Positions 24,890 to 36,274 of a stretch of 64,000 nucleotides of DNA are shown one piece after another. The position numbers and the translations under genes were made by a program. The notes under the pieces were generated by a model. That model had not been told where the DNA came from. It saw nothing but the letters and a program-made list of their open reading frames with translations, and searched no databases. Source of the DNA: Thecaphora thlaspeos (Eukaryota > Basidiomycota > Ustilaginomycetes > Urocystidales > Glomosporiaceae). The stretch covers positions 1,178,001 through 1,242,000 of the forward strand of contig UWYS01000003.1 in NCBI GenBank assembly GCA_900291925.1. Direction: 5' to 3'. The first letter of the stretch is position 1, and each line of letters begins with the position of its first letter.

Positions 24890-26677
24890 TTAGCCTTGGT
24901 CGTCATCGCGTTCGGACTGGGTGGGCGAGGTCCGATTGGGTGACTTTCTCGAGGTCCGCTTCATCGTCTTAAGATGGACCGTCGAATAGTGGCGGTTCAT
25001 GTCGTGCTTCCGCGCAAAGGCCTTCGAGCAGGCCGGATCGGGGCAGACGAAGTTCTTCGACCTCGCGTTGGGGTCCTGGTGGGTGAACATGTGCGTCTTG
25101 AGGTTGAAGGCGCGGTCGAACCACTTCTGGCAGACCTCGCACTGGAAGCGCCGGCCCTTGGGTAGCCGGGCAGACGACGGCGTCGAGCTTTTAAAGCCAG
25201 CCGTGTTGGCCCTCTTGTTCGAGCTCGCTGAGTCACGATCGGGGGTGGCGACGGACGACGAAACGACAGAATAGGTCCGCTTCCGCGGATTGGACCCGGT
25301 GGCGGTGATGTAGTCGACAATCTGGCCGTCGTTGCTGCGGTGGTCGTCCTCAACTGATGCATCGGGCGAGGCTAGACGTGCGACGACAGCTCCGTCTTTA
25401 GTATCGGGAGTTGACTCGTAAAGAGTCAGGTGGCGGTCGAATGCAGAGAGCTCTGGCTTGATGTCGTGGTCCGAAACGATGGCCGCACACTCTTGCGTCG
25501 AAAATGCGCTTCCCGCCTTGCTCATCAGGTCGTCAGCCTGATCGTGCGGCGCAGCGGGTATGTGTTGCGCAGACGCGATGGCCGGGCTTGCTTCAGGCAG
25601 AGCCATCGGGCCCTCGCCGTCAAATGCGTCTTGCAGGCTCTGCGCGAGGTAACGCTGGCTGTTGAGAGCCGAGATATCAGCCATCAGGGTCCGGAGGTGG
25701 TGCTCGATCGATGCTGAGGTGGTGGAGAAGTCGTCCTCGGTCTTTGGTGGCGTCGAGGCGCCAGCGTACAGGCCCGAGCCGAAGGACGCCTGCGAGACAA
25801 TCGTCGATGTGTCGTCCGGGTTGACGACGTAGCACGAAAGACCTTCCTTCCGCAGCTCGTCGTACATCAGGCCGTGCCCGTCGCCGCTCGCCAGCCTCTG
25901 CTGTGACGGCTGCTGCTGCGGCGAAGTCGACTGAGTGTTGTCCATCTCGTCTACCAGCGGGGGTGAACACGGCGGCTCGTCTTGGTCTTTGTATTGCCTG
26001 TGATCGACTGGACCAAATCCATGCTCATGGGGCAAAGCTCCATCCACCTGGCTGTCGAAAGTGGTGCCGGGAAAGAGCGGAACGAGGGCGCCAGTGTCGT
26101 CGCCCACAAAGTCAAAGTCGCAATCGTCAAAGAGGGATGGCGATGCGAGAAAGTCGCGAGCGGACGCAGGCGAGTCGACCGACTCGCTGAAGTAGCCTTC
26201 CGCCGGAGACTGGCCGGGTGGCGCGAGTGGAGCCGGGATGGCAGGTGCTATGCTTGCGGCCGAAGCCGGAACCGGAGCCGGAGCCAAAGGTTCTGCCGCT
26301 TGCGCCGAGGATGGTAAGGTGGCTGCGGCACCGTCGAGGTCTTTGGCGGTGGCCAGTGGAACGAGGTCCGCACGTGGCGAGGCAAAGGCCTCGGAAGCGC
26401 GATCAAAGGTGTAGCGAATGACGGGTTTCTGTGGCAGGGTGGATGAAGGCCACTGGGTGTTCGCCAGCGCCTTGCGGATGAACTCGGTGGGGCTGCCGCG
26501 CTCGATGGGAAAGAGACGATAGGGAGCGAGGTCGTTGGGCCGGTCGTCGTCGTCGTCGTCTTCGTGAGGCGAGCAGGATGGGGGGTCGGTGTTGTGGGGG
26601 CGAGAAGAGGTGGAACAGGTGTAGCGCTGCCCTGGAGCTAGGGGTGTCGAGGATCCCGGAAAGGACGAGCTGCGCAT
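24890..26677 (-). CDS. C2H2 zinc-finger protein, probable transcription factor
   Basis: A single exon of 595 residues from the ATG at 26677 (MRSSSFPGSS). Two adjacent C2H2 fingers sit near the C terminus: CEVCQKWFDRAFNLKTHMFT (C-x2-C-x12-H-x3-H) and CPDPACSKAFARKHDMNRHY (C-x4-C-x12-H-x4-H), followed by a basic tail (KTMKRTSRKSPNR). The remaining 480 residues are disordered and acidic, rich in Ser/Pro/Ala/Asp, with a DDDDDD run and a PAPVPASAASIAPAIPAP stretch, as in activation domains. Nuclear DNA binding is inferred from the fingers; I cannot name the target genes or ortholog. The frame stays open upstream, and another ATG at 27094 would add 139 residues including an Ala-Ile repeat; I judge that part to be leader, but it is not excluded. 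Confidence 0.85.
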   Translation of the reverse strand: MRSSSFPGSSTPLAPGQRYTCSTSSRPHNTDPPSCSPHEDDDDDDRPNDLAPYRLFPIERGSPTEFIRKALANTQWPSSTLPQKPVIRYTFDRASEAFASPRADLVPLATAKDLDGAAATLPSSAQAAEPLAPAPVPASAASIAPAIPAPLAPPGQSPAEGYFSESVDSPASARDFLASPSLFDDCDFDFVGDDTGALVPLFPGTTFDSQVDGALPHEHGFGPVDHRQYKDQDEPPCSPPLVDEMDNTQSTSPQQQPSQQRLASGDGHGLMYDELRKEGLSCYVVNPDDTSTIVSQASFGSGLYAGASTPPKTEDDFSTTSASIEHHLRTLMADISALNSQRYLAQSLQDAFDGEGPMALPEASPAIASAQHIPAAPHDQADDLMSKAGSAFSTQECAAIVSDHDIKPELSAFDRHLTLYESTPDTKDGAVVARLASPDASVEDDHRSNDGQIVDYITATGSNPRKRTYSVVSSSVATPDRDSASSNKRANTAGFKSSTPSSARLPKGRRFQCEVCQKWFDRAFNLKTHMFTHQDPNARSKNFVCPDPACSKAFARKHDMNRHYSTVHLKTMKRTSRKSPNRTSPTQSERDDDQG

Positions 26678-28410
26678 CAAGCAGAGGGTGGATGCTGTGA
26701 GCGGGGTGGAAGGTTGAAGCTGGTGCAGCGTGAAGACGGGATGGGCTGCTGGCTCGCTGATGGGCAGTGTGACGATGGGTGGCGTCGTCCGTCGGTTGTC
26801 TTGGCAGATGGAGGACAAGATGGCGATGGCGATGGCGATGGCGATGGCGGTGTTGGGGATAGAAATGGAGATCGAGGTGATCTGCGGCGATGATCTGCTG
26901 TGGTGGTGGTGGTGGCGGTGGTGGCGAGAAGGGAAGCCGGTTGGGGCCCGTGAAATGCGGCGGTGGCTCTTGGGTGGATGGCGGCGAGAACGAGGGCGAG
27001 CGAGCGAAGTGCGTGATTGACGACAAGCGGCAGACGGCAGCGTCTTCTCGGCACCCGGACACACGCGCCACGGTGGGACGCTGACGGCGGGCATATGCGT
27101 GTGGGGGCGCGCGCCCCCTTTTTTTATTTCAGGCTTTCCTTTGCCGTGGACCCGTGGTGGCGCCTCTGCCTCCGGGCCTTGCGCCGTCTGTGCGTCTCTT
27201 GCTCCACACGCACAGCCACTCCATCCCTCGACAGGCCGGTCTGCGTACGTATGGCTTGCGACGATAGCGACGGGGCGGGAGCGACGGGGCGGGAGCGTCG
27301 GGGCAAGAAGGTGACTCACGCGTCCCGAGCATTCAAGATTGCCTGCCAAAGTGACTCGCTCGCTCGCTCGCTCGCTTGACACGGCGTGCGGCGCCGTGCC
27401 GTGACGCCTTGGCTCCTTCCGTCGTCGGCCTTCTCAAATTCGAAAGGCGAGGCAGCGGCGAGCCCCGTCGGTGGCAGAGTGTGCCGGTCCGCTCCCGTCA
27501 AGGTCGTTTCATCTGTATGGCCGGCGAGGCCTTGAATCGGTGCTCTCCCTGTCGAAAGAGACGGCGCTGGCCATGGACGCTGGCCTGTCTTGGCCGCGCG
27601 CGGACCGCCAACCGGCGCTGAGGCAGTTTGAGTCCTGATCGGAGATAGGCCTCATGCCAGGCAGCTTGTCAGGTCAAGCAGTTCATCACATCATGCCGGC
27701 GCCGGCGCCGCCTGAGATGGCAGTTTCCCGTTGGAAGGCAACTTGCAGGCGGCAGGGTCTTCGCTGCTGGCCGCTTGCCTCCACTTTTCTTTTTTTTTGT
27801 GCATCTCGGCTTTAGGCGTCGCTTTTGACGGGCGATACATATGGCGCCGTGGGTCGGAGGGCAAGACCCTGCATGAAACCATCACAACCGCCGCTGGGCC
27901 TTGCGTCGTGGAAGAGTCCAAAGTGACTCGACCCGCAGTCGACTCGATTCGACCGCCTCGGCGCTGACTCGACTTGACCGAGCTAAGCTGGGCCTGGCGC
28001 TCACGCCCGAGAGTGGCTTCTTCTGGCCTCTTCCTCCCCCCTCCCCAGGCTCCTGCCATTTGCAGAATACTGTAATGAGACCGTACTCTGTATGCACAGA
28101 GCGTTCGCGACGTCTCTACACCTCGCGGACGCGACAGACGAGGCGATCAGGCAGCGCAAGCAGCGGAGCAACGTTCGCCATCCTTCGTACTGTACCGTCA
28201 GCACAGATCGGCTGAGGGACACCAAAGAGGCCTTGACCATCATCGACGGTCGTTTGCTGGTTTCAAGGGGGTATACCGTGGACATTGATAAAGAGCGATG
28301 TAAAGAGCCTGATACAGAACGTGATAATGCACACAATGGCCGTGCTGAAAGGAAGCGTAAAGAGACAGAAAGGGACAAAGGAAAGGCGTTCACCATCGCC
28401 CGCCTTCGCC
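26678..28410. other. Zinc-finger gene leader/promoter and LIM gene 3' region
   Basis: 1.7 kb. Contains a GATGGC hexanucleotide tract (26821-26849), GCTC tetranucleotides near 27,355-27,376, a cluster of CGACTCGA-like words near 27,920-27,985 and a GTACTGTAC motif at 28187-28195, about 215 bp beyond the LIM gene stop. No supported gene. Confidence 0.55.
26821..26849. repeat. GATGGC hexanucleotide repeat
   Basis: Nearly five perfect units, about 145 bp upstream of the zinc-finger ATG at 26677. On the gene strand it reads GCCATC and would code Ala-Ile repeats if the upstream ATG were used. Confidence 0.9.
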
Positions 28411-31305
28411 CTAGAGGGTGCGCAGCATCGTCTTGCGCCGGTCGGCCTTGAGGTCGAGGCCCTTTTGGCCGTGCCGCTGCAGACGTCGGCTGACCTTTTC
28501 GGCGTGGGCCTCGCACAGCCTTCGCCCGTCGACGTTGAAGTACTCGTCGAGTATCTGGCGGCAGATGAGTCCCTTGTTGTCGTATTCGCAGCGGAAGCAC
28601 TGCGGGTGGAAGCGGTCGCCGCTTTCCGTCTGGCGGCAGTCGCCCTCGACGCCGTGGCCGCACCACCGGCACAGGCTCCCGTTGACCTGGTGGTAGTGGC
28701 TCGCGCAGTACGGCTGGTTGCCGTGGACGTAGAAGCTGCCATCTTCAAAGGGTCGATCGCATGTGAAGCAGCTGAAGCAGCCGCGGTGAAAGACACCCTT
28801 CAGCGCGCCGTCCGACGACTTGACGGCGCCGCGCTCCACCGAGAGGTTGCACTTGCGGCACTTGGGGAGGTAGAGGTCCTTCCAGTCCTTGGCGCACAGC
28901 AGCTTGCCGTCGCGCTCCACGAAAGGCGTCCGGCTCGACGAGAGCGAGCAGTCGCAGATGCAGCACTTCTTGGCCTCGCGCTTGCGCGCCTCCCGCTCGC
29001 GCTTGCGCAGCTTGAGCAGCTGCCGCATCTTTTCCTTTTCCTTGAGCCGCTCGATCTCGCGGTCCATCTCGCGGTCGCGCTCGCGCTCCGAGTCCTCCTT
29101 TGACGCCGCACGCTTGGCCTCCGAGGTGCGCCGTGCGTCGTTGTCGCCATCGTCATCGTCACCGCTGTCGACGTGGTGACCGTCGTGTCCGTCAGCGTCG
29201 TCGCCGTCCAGCAGCTCCTTGGACATCGACTGCGGGCTGGCGGTGAGGCCCCGCATGAGGTCCTCGATACCGGCCAGGTCGATCTCGAGCTTGTTGTTGC
29301 CGGAGCGACTCGTCGCGCTGCGGCCGGGCGTCGCCCTGACCGGGCTGTAGGTGGTGGTGGCCGGAGACGAAGTCGTCTCGGTGAAGCGGTCATAGCTCGA
29401 GCTCGGTGTGAGGGCTGCGCTGCTGGTCGTGTCGCTGCTGTGTTGGCGCTGCCGGGTCGACTGGCCGCCGCCGCTACCGCTGAGGAAGAGCGGATCGAGA
29501 TGCGACGAAGCTCGGCTCGAGTTGGACGAGGAAGAAGGCTGCTTGAGATGAGGCACTTCGCGACCCTGCTGCGCTTTCTTCGGCATCGAGATGACCTGGC
29601 TGCCGGCTGGCGATAGGGGCAGCGTCGGCGATAGTGCGGCTTTGACACTCTTCTCGTGGTAGTCCTGTCCGCCTGTCTTGAGACGCAGGGCGGCCACAAC
29701 TGTGGCGGCGGCGGCGGCGGCGGCGCTGGCCTGCTTTTTCGCCGCCCGCTGCTGCTCGATCATCCGCCTGCGTTCCATCGCCTCTGGCTCACCATCGCTG
29801 ACGGACTGCTGCATTCCGGAGGAGGCCGCTGCAGGCTCGACGAGCGAAGGCAGACGATGGCCATTCCTGCTCAGAGAGGGCGGCGTAGCCTCTGTCGGCG
29901 ATGTGGCCGCCGATCCGGCGCCGTCGCTTTCAAACCTCGAGATGAACTCTGAACGCGTCGAGGCCGGCGTAGAGACGGCAAAGGCCGGGCTCAGCCGACC
30001 GCCGTCGCCGACGACGTGGCTGTACCTGTCGAAGAACGGCGATCGAGCGCCGAGCCCGGCAGTGGAGGGCGTGCTGGGCGAGCTAAGGAGGCCGTGGTCG
30101 AGACGCGGCGATGGCACCTGGATCGTCAGCATCGAGGTCTTGCTCGTGCCGCGCGGAACGCACGAATGGTCGGAAAGCTCCTCGAAGCTAAAGTGCTCGC
30201 CGCAGTCGGCGCATTTGGCCTTTGGTAGCTCGGCCATGAAGACCGTCGAGCGGTTGTGCGGCGTTTCGAGGTGCGGTACCGGGAGAGATGGCGCAGCGTT
30301 GTCTCTCTCGTTGTGAGGTCCCGCCGCGGCGGCGGTGCGCCACGTCGAGACGTCTGAGGGGACAAAGTGGCTGAAGCGGCTGACGCTCGCCCAGCCTGCC
30401 GGCGTGATGTCGGCGTCGTCCTGGCTCTCTTCAAAGTCGTCGTCGTAACGCGTCTCGCGATCGAATGACGTGTGATTCAAGACCTTTGACCGCCGCCGTG
30501 CGACGGGTCGCTGAGTCTCGCCGCTGCTGCCGCCACTTCCACTTCCACTGCCACTGGTCCCTTTGCTGAAGTCTCGGCCGGGACCGGCGCCCTGTTGGGA
30601 AATGGTCTGGTTGCTGTGCCTCGGCCTCGCCGTCAGCGCCAGGCTGGCGCGATCGTAAGCCAGGCCTATCGCCGATCCGGAGCTGTCGGAGTCGAGCGTA
30701 TTGGATCGCCCCGGGAGGTAGTGGTGCGGCTGCACATGGTGGGGCTGAGCATGCGGCTGCGTGTAAGCCAGAGGCTCCGAGATCGCCGCCGGAGACTCGT
30801 GGTGCGTCGATGATCCGGCATCGTACGCCATGCCGGTTTCGTACGCCGATTGGGTGTCGTAGGCCGATGTATTGGCGCCGCTGTTGTTGTGGTAGAGGTA
30901 GGCGTCATCCTGCTGCTGCGCGGCATCGCTGTGGTACGCATTGTCATAGCTATAGGCCTGGCTTGTGGACGCGTATTGGTCGCGGCCAGAGTGCGGCTGA
31001 TTATGATACTGGTGATAGTCGCCGCTACCGCTGCTGCTACTGGCGGCCGCCTGCTGTTGCTGCTGCTGCCAACGCTCGTGCTGCTCCCACTCCTGCTGGT
31101 GATGATACTGCTGCTGTTGATGCTGCTGGTGCTGCTGTTGAAGCTCCTGCTTGGCCCACTCCTCATCTTGCCACGCGGCGCGCTGCCTGTCCCTCTCTTG
31201 ATCCTCTGCATCGCGCTGGAAGCGTATGAGGCCGAAGCCGGCAAAGTTCTCGCTGCTTTGGCTCCTCTGCCCAGAGGAGTAGCTGCGCTGGGCGTAGGCA
31301 GCCAT
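28411..31305 (-). CDS. Paxillin-like LIM-domain protein
   Basis: A single exon of 964 residues from the ATG at 31305. The C-terminal 190 residues hold tandem LIM-type zinc-binding modules: CCICDCSLSSSRTPF near residue 780; CRKCNLSVERGAVKSS with the FHRGCFSCFTCDRPF half; and CRWCGHGVEGDCRQTE with FHPQCFRCEY. A putative LD motif (LAGIEDLMRGL) lies near residue 680 and an RDRE-rich coiled segment before the LIMs, so the layout resembles fungal paxillin Pxl1, which works at polarity sites and the cytokinetic ring; that assignment is inference. The N terminus has Gln/His runs (HQQHQQQQYHHQQEW and QQQQQQ). A CADCGEHF...H..C zinc-like pair near residue 370 is also present. A short upstream coding exon cannot be excluded, since the frame is open to 31341 without another ATG. 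Confidence 0.85.
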   Translation of the reverse strand: MAAYAQRSYSSGQRSQSSENFAGFGLIRFQRDAEDQERDRQRAAWQDEEWAKQELQQQHQQHQQQQYHHQQEWEQHERWQQQQQQAAASSSSGSGDYHQYHNQPHSGRDQYASTSQAYSYDNAYHSDAAQQQDDAYLYHNNSGANTSAYDTQSAYETGMAYDAGSSTHHESPAAISEPLAYTQPHAQPHHVQPHHYLPGRSNTLDSDSSGSAIGLAYDRASLALTARPRHSNQTISQQGAGPGRDFSKGTSGSGSGSGGSSGETQRPVARRRSKVLNHTSFDRETRYDDDFEESQDDADITPAGWASVSRFSHFVPSDVSTWRTAAAAGPHNERDNAAPSLPVPHLETPHNRSTVFMAELPKAKCADCGEHFSFEELSDHSCVPRGTSKTSMLTIQVPSPRLDHGLLSSPSTPSTAGLGARSPFFDRYSHVVGDGGRLSPAFAVSTPASTRSEFISRFESDGAGSAATSPTEATPPSLSRNGHRLPSLVEPAAASSGMQQSVSDGEPEAMERRRMIEQQRAAKKQASAAAAAAATVVAALRLKTGGQDYHEKSVKAALSPTLPLSPAGSQVISMPKKAQQGREVPHLKQPSSSSNSSRASSHLDPLFLSGSGGGQSTRQRQHSSDTTSSAALTPSSSYDRFTETTSSPATTTYSPVRATPGRSATSRSGNNKLEIDLAGIEDLMRGLTASPQSMSKELLDGDDADGHDGHHVDSGDDDDGDNDARRTSEAKRAASKEDSERERDREMDREIERLKEKEKMRQLLKLRKREREARKREAKKCCICDCSLSSSRTPFVERDGKLLCAKDWKDLYLPKCRKCNLSVERGAVKSSDGALKGVFHRGCFSCFTCDRPFEDGSFYVHGNQPYCASHYHQVNGSLCRWCGHGVEGDCRQTESGDRFHPQCFRCEYDNKGLICRQILDEYFNVDGRRLCEAHAEKVSRRLQRHGQKGLDLKADRRKTMLRTL

Positions 31306-33996
31306 AGCGTCAAAGCGGAAAGGGTTCCTTGAGAAGGGCAATGAAGCGGCGTGTCAAGAGTCGCGCTGTCAGATGAGGAAAGGTCTCGGTGGCGTGCGTG
31401 CAGAAGAGTGTCGAGAGGATGGAGGACGGATGCTGTGTAAATCGATGGTGGATCGGGACAAGCTGCGGTTGGATGTGCCTCTAGGCCCTTGACATTGTCG
31501 ACAAAGACGAAGCAGGCGGTCAAGGGAGCGCGATGGAAGGCGGTGGTGACGGTCAGAGTCGCTCGATGCTGCTGCAGTTGGCGGCAGGAAGATGAGATGG
31601 TGTGATGGCACGGCAATGACAGGTGACGGTCTGACGGGTAGCCTCGGAGTAGAGTGGGAGAGAGCAGCGGGTGGAGATGGCGACGGCCGTATGAAGATGG
31701 AGGCTAGACGCCACGGGAGCGCTGCTTTGTTTACACTGATCCTCGGCAAGATCGGTGAGCCCTGCTCAGGGACCCCTATGTGTGTTGGAGGTCGATGCAG
31801 GAAGGGGTGAAGCGACTGACGCTGGAACAAGACGACTTCGCGGGGGTATGAGGAGGGGTCGTCAAGCGACGCGCGCCGTAACGGCACGGCGATCTCAAGC
31901 TCTCTGGCGTCCCAGTTTGGAACGGCGTCTCAGGCACCGGCCGGGGCTGAGAGCGAGTAGGGCCGAGGGACGAGCCCAGTGCAACGGCGACGAAGGACAA
32001 CGATGGCCCACTCGGATGTGCGCTCTGAGCAGTGGGGTCCAGGACGGAGCGGGCTTGGCAAAATGCTGAACCTGTTCGTGTGGCTACGGAGGGTAGGTCG
32101 GCCCTAGCGTTGATGTCGAGGGGGAGAAGGGGGGAGAGAGGGAGAGGGAGAGGGAGAGGGAGAGAGAGAGAGAGGGTCGGACGCCCTTGCGCTGTGGCAG
32201 GCGACTACAAGCCTCCAGGGTGGGGCGGCAGGGAGGAGGGGCGAGGAAGGCAGCCTGATCCGGGAACAGCTAATTGTTGATGATGAGGGGCAAAGACGTG
32301 GGCCAAGATGGGAAGGGATCGATGGAGTCGAGGGAGCGTTTGGTGGTCCAAGGCGCAGGGCGCAGTCAGGGTTCACCCCCGCCGCTGGAGAATTGCAAGC
32401 GCGACGATCCTCGACGCAAGGAGTAGACGTTGCTCAGCTCCAACAGCGCCCCCAGTCACGAGAGTGGCACGTCGATTGCGCCACGTTGGATCGCACGCCT
32501 GTCCAAGCCGTCTGGCCGTGTTGCCCGCCGTCGATGTCCCGCACAAGTGTCGTAAACCCTGAAGGATGCCTGCCAAGCCTGTACCCTGGAATGCTCAGCG
32601 TCGACGTGGCGCCCAAGGCCAAGGCCAAGGCGATGGTGATGGCGATGGCGATGGCGACGCTGTGGGATGGCGGGTGGCGCTCGGATACTTACGCGCTTCT
32701 GTCCGCGTCCAAAGAAAAAGCGATGCGCGACGGCCGCCTCGAGTGGCGAGAGAATGATCGCACGACGATGCGTGGGTGAGTGGTGATGGTGGGGTGGCGA
32801 CGATGCGAGGGGGCAAGGGACAAGACTAGAACAAACGGCGTAGAGCGGAGGAGGATGGCCTGGCCCGTCTGATGGGTCCGCCTCGTTTGGCGGAGAGCGC
32901 GAGGTGTTACAGCAGTACAGTACAGGCTCTTCTGTACGGCAACCAAGGCAGGGGTCGACAGACGACAAGCTGCGTCTGTTGGGCCGCATTTGGGCGAGAG
33001 CAAGCCGGACGGCGGCAGCTGCGCGGTCAGACGTGCTCCCGACGATGCATGGCTGCCTACTCTACGCTTTGGCCTCCGTCGCTCCTCGGTACGCCCAGAT
33101 TAAAGTGGCGACAACGAGCAGAGATTGGGCTCGAGCAACGGGCTGACGATCGATCGTCAGTTTGTTCGAGTCGGCACAGATCTTTTCTCGGATCTTGGCT
33201 TGTAAGTACAGTACGGCGACCTTTGGACGACTCTAGACGTTGCGAGGCGACAGGTCGCGTCCGTCGCGCTGCAGCTATGTACATATGGCAAGTGGCGCCA
33301 GAAGGGTTCGAGGGAAAGCTCCGTGCGTACAGTCAGTACAGTGCCCTCTCCGCGCGCCCCTGTTTCACCTCCAGCCAGGTAACTACAGCTTAACTACTCT
33401 CCTTGGTAAAGTAGTCCTGACGGTCAGCGCTCAAATTAGAGCCACAGCAGCACGGTCGTTGCCAACGGCCAGCGACGATGCCGCAGAGACCAACTGACGG
33501 ACGAGCGGAGATCTGCGAGGTGGCGACAACCGAAGTCTTCTCGCACCTTGCCACTTGCAGCGAAACAAGCTGTGCCTAGTTACATACAATCTGCGATGCC
33601 ATGCACCCGCAGTCAGCGAGAAGCCCCTGAGTGGATCCCCTTGTCCCCCCTCCCCTCCCCTCTGGGCGGCCCTCCGCCTTTATGAGGCTACGGAATGGAA
33701 GGTTTCTATCCTCTTTCTGCTTCATCAATGCAAAGGAACGATCTGGCGGTTCGGTTCCGAGCCATACAGAGCCCGCGACCATGCGTTCGTTGGTCCATCC
33801 GAGCTTGCCCCATCTCATCGATGATCAAACGGACATGGTAGGCGTAGCAGTTTCTCTATTCTTTTACAATCGATTGGCAGCAATACTTGGGCGACGCCGT
33901 CGTGGTGTGCAGACAGTTTTATGATACACTGTTCAGGTGGCCGGCAACGAGAGAGACAGGTGAGATCTGCGCTTGGGGAAAGAGAGGTAATCGCCA
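31306..33996. other. Long intergenic region, no supported gene
   Basis: 2.7 kb: the LIM promoter and leader plus the region beyond MET22. It contains a purine-rich GAGAGG tract (about 32,125-32,175), GATGGC-type repeats (32615-32660), and GTACAGTAC motifs at 32915-32923 and 33206-33214 with a partial double copy at 33328-33343. Frames on both strands have no motifs. No RNA gene was recognised. Confidence 0.55.
32615..32660. repeat. AAGGCC and GATGGC hexanucleotide tract
   Basis: Three AAGGCC-like units followed by four GATGGC-like units, intergenic, upstream of the LIM gene in the same orientation as the repeats near 26,821 and 58,474. Confidence 0.85.
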
Positions 33997-35423
33997 TCAG
34001 AGGTTGCCTCGGCCTTCCTCCTCGAGTGCCTGACCAACGGCCTTGATGACCTGGTCGTGGACGCTCTTGTGCGCCGCAACGACGCCCTTGTTGTTCTTGA
34101 GCGTGCGGCCGACGCCAAAGTCCAGCGGTCGGCCCCGGATGTCGCTCACACTGCCACCGGCCTCCTCGACAATCAGCTTGCCGGCAGCGTGGTCCTGAGA
34201 GAAGAGAAGAGGTACGTACAAGCAGGCAGGGCAATGACAGACGGCGGATCAGCCTGCTGCGATCGTCGAACGGGCTCGCCGGCGCTGGGTCCCACCATGT
34301 CATTGCATTGCCACTCACCCAGATCTTTTCCTGGTAGCTGCCATCGCCCACAGGCAGTCGGAGGTAGACGTCGCCGTCCCCGCGCGCGATGCTGACGTAC
34401 TTGGCCTGGCTGTCCATCCTGACAGGCTCGGCAGTGATGCCCAGCAGCTCCGCGATACGAGCGTTAGTGCTGTGCGAAGAGTGGCCCGCTTCGACCGATT
34501 CGCAGAAAGAGGCAGCGGAGAGGCTCGAGATCTGGTTCATCGAGATCGACGTCTCTGCATCGGACTCAGCCTCGATGGGGCGCTGCGGCAGGGCAGGCGG
34601 AGAGCGAGGATCGTGGGATGGTAGGACAGACGATCAGCAAGGCGCAACGAGAGCGCGGACGGGCGAGAGGGTACGAGGCACTCACCTGGAAGGCGCCCTG
34701 GCCCTTAACGGCGACAAAGAGCGTGCCGAGATCGTTCCGCTTCGCTCCGGCGCCAAACTCTCCCTCCTTTGGCTTGGGCGAAGAGGCGTCGTGGGGAAGG
34801 TTGGGGCAGCCGATCACGCCGACCTGGACCTCGCCGTCAACCATAAAGGCGAGGCAGACGGCGTACTGACCGCCCCGCAGGAATCCCTTGGTGCCATCGA
34901 TGGGGTCGAGCGCCCAGCACCGTCCGGACCTGCCGCCTTCAGCGTTTCCACGGTCGATAGCGGCCAGCAGGGCCTCCTCGGAAAGGTCCTGGCTGCCCCA
35001 CGCGTTGACGTTGGTCGTCTTGACCTCTGCGTCGGCGACGGCGGGGCACTCCTTTGCAGCGCTTTCGAGGGCCTCGTCCGCGAGCTTCACGATCTGTTCG
35101 CGGAAGCCCTTGGCCTCGTCGTGGCGGAGGTCCTTTGCATCCTCCTCGCCTACGATTGCGTCGTCGGCAAAGTGGGAAGCGATGACGGTGTTGACGACGG
35201 CCTGAGCCGAGTAGTCGCCGACGGTGACGGGCGACTTGTCCTTCTTTGTGACGGTTTCGGCAGTGACGAGGTTGCGGAAGACCTTGTCGGTGAGCGAGCA
35301 GGCCCTTGTGACGGCCGAGATGGCCACCTGGCGCTCGAGGTGGTAGGGTGCAGACATGGTGCGACCGAGGGAAGCTCGGAGGTGCTGGGAGATGGACAAT
35401 AGACGTAAGGACGCTGCAGCCAT
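33997..35423 (-). CDS. MET22: 3'(2'),5'-bisphosphate nucleotidase (Met22/Hal2)
   Basis: Hydrolyses PAP to AMP (and PAPS) in sulfate assimilation; the yeast enzyme is the lithium and sodium target Hal2. Exons 34686-35423, 34319-34582 and 33997-34194, all phase 0, give 399 residues. Metal-binding motifs of the inositol-monophosphatase superfamily are present: VTVGDYSAQ, VGEEDAKD, DPIDGTKGF and DHAAGKLIVEEAGG. The yeast protein aligns from MSAPYHLERQVAISAV, whose ATG is at 35357. The upstream in-frame ATG at 35423 adds 22 residues (MAAASLRLLSISQHLRASLG...) with Arg, Ser and Leu and no acids, the profile of a mitochondrial presequence. Two initiation sites could give mitochondrial and cytosolic forms; this is inference. 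Confidence 0.94.
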
Positions 35424-36274
35424 ACGACGGACGCTGGCCGGATTGTTCAGACCTTTTTAGCGGTCGATTGGTGGTCGGATCCGGCGGTGGGATCGTTGGT
35501 GGTGGTGGTAGCGAAGAAAGGACTGGAAACACCGACCTGGCACGGCTGGGCGGCGTGGCCGCCGCTGCGAAGAGAAGAAACGGGCCTCCGGCCTCACCAA
35601 GGAGGGGCAAAAAGTGGAGGCTTGCAGCCCGATCACGGGAATCGGGAAGAGAGGATCCTTCCCTCGTCGTCGTCGTCTTCGTCCCCATCTCCCGGTTCCT
35701 GTGGCGTAGATTCATCTTGCTGCGATCGATCACAACAACCAGTCGGCGAAGATTCAGCGAATCCCTTGTTTTTGCCAAAAGAGACGGCGGCGGAGACCCA
35801 GTGGGGGCTAAGGGCCCTTTCGTATCCTGACTCCCAGGGCAACGATCCATGTTGTGCGACGATGCTACGATGCGGTGAGGGAAGCTTTGCGGCACAGAGG
35901 GAGCGTCGGACGGGCGCGTGCGTCGTCTCTGGTCGTCCTCGAAGGGTTGGTAGCCAGTATGGCTGCCGAGTTCCACAGCCCCACGCAACAGCGGCTCGTC
36001 GTCGGAAGCATGTTGCCGACAGCGAGCCGGACCTCACGCAACCGGTCCGACAGCCGTGCGTCCAGGCGGTGAGAGCAGCTGGTGGTAGAGTTGTCGATCT
36101 AAGTTGGTCGCATGAAGAGCCTTGATCCGGTTGGGCCAACGCTCTCGGGGCGAGGCAGACAGGTCAAGGTGAGGAGATGAGGCTGCGTGTAGAGCTGTAG
36201 GTAAGTTACAGTGACTAGAGGCGCGCGGATCGAGGGTGGGGATAACTTAACTTACTGTACATTTCTTTCATATA
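35424..36274. other. MET22 promoter and spacer
   Basis: 851 bp upstream of MET22 up to the transposon insertion. No gene was recognised. A TACTGTAC motif sits at 36253-36260, next to the insertion site. Confidence 0.55.
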
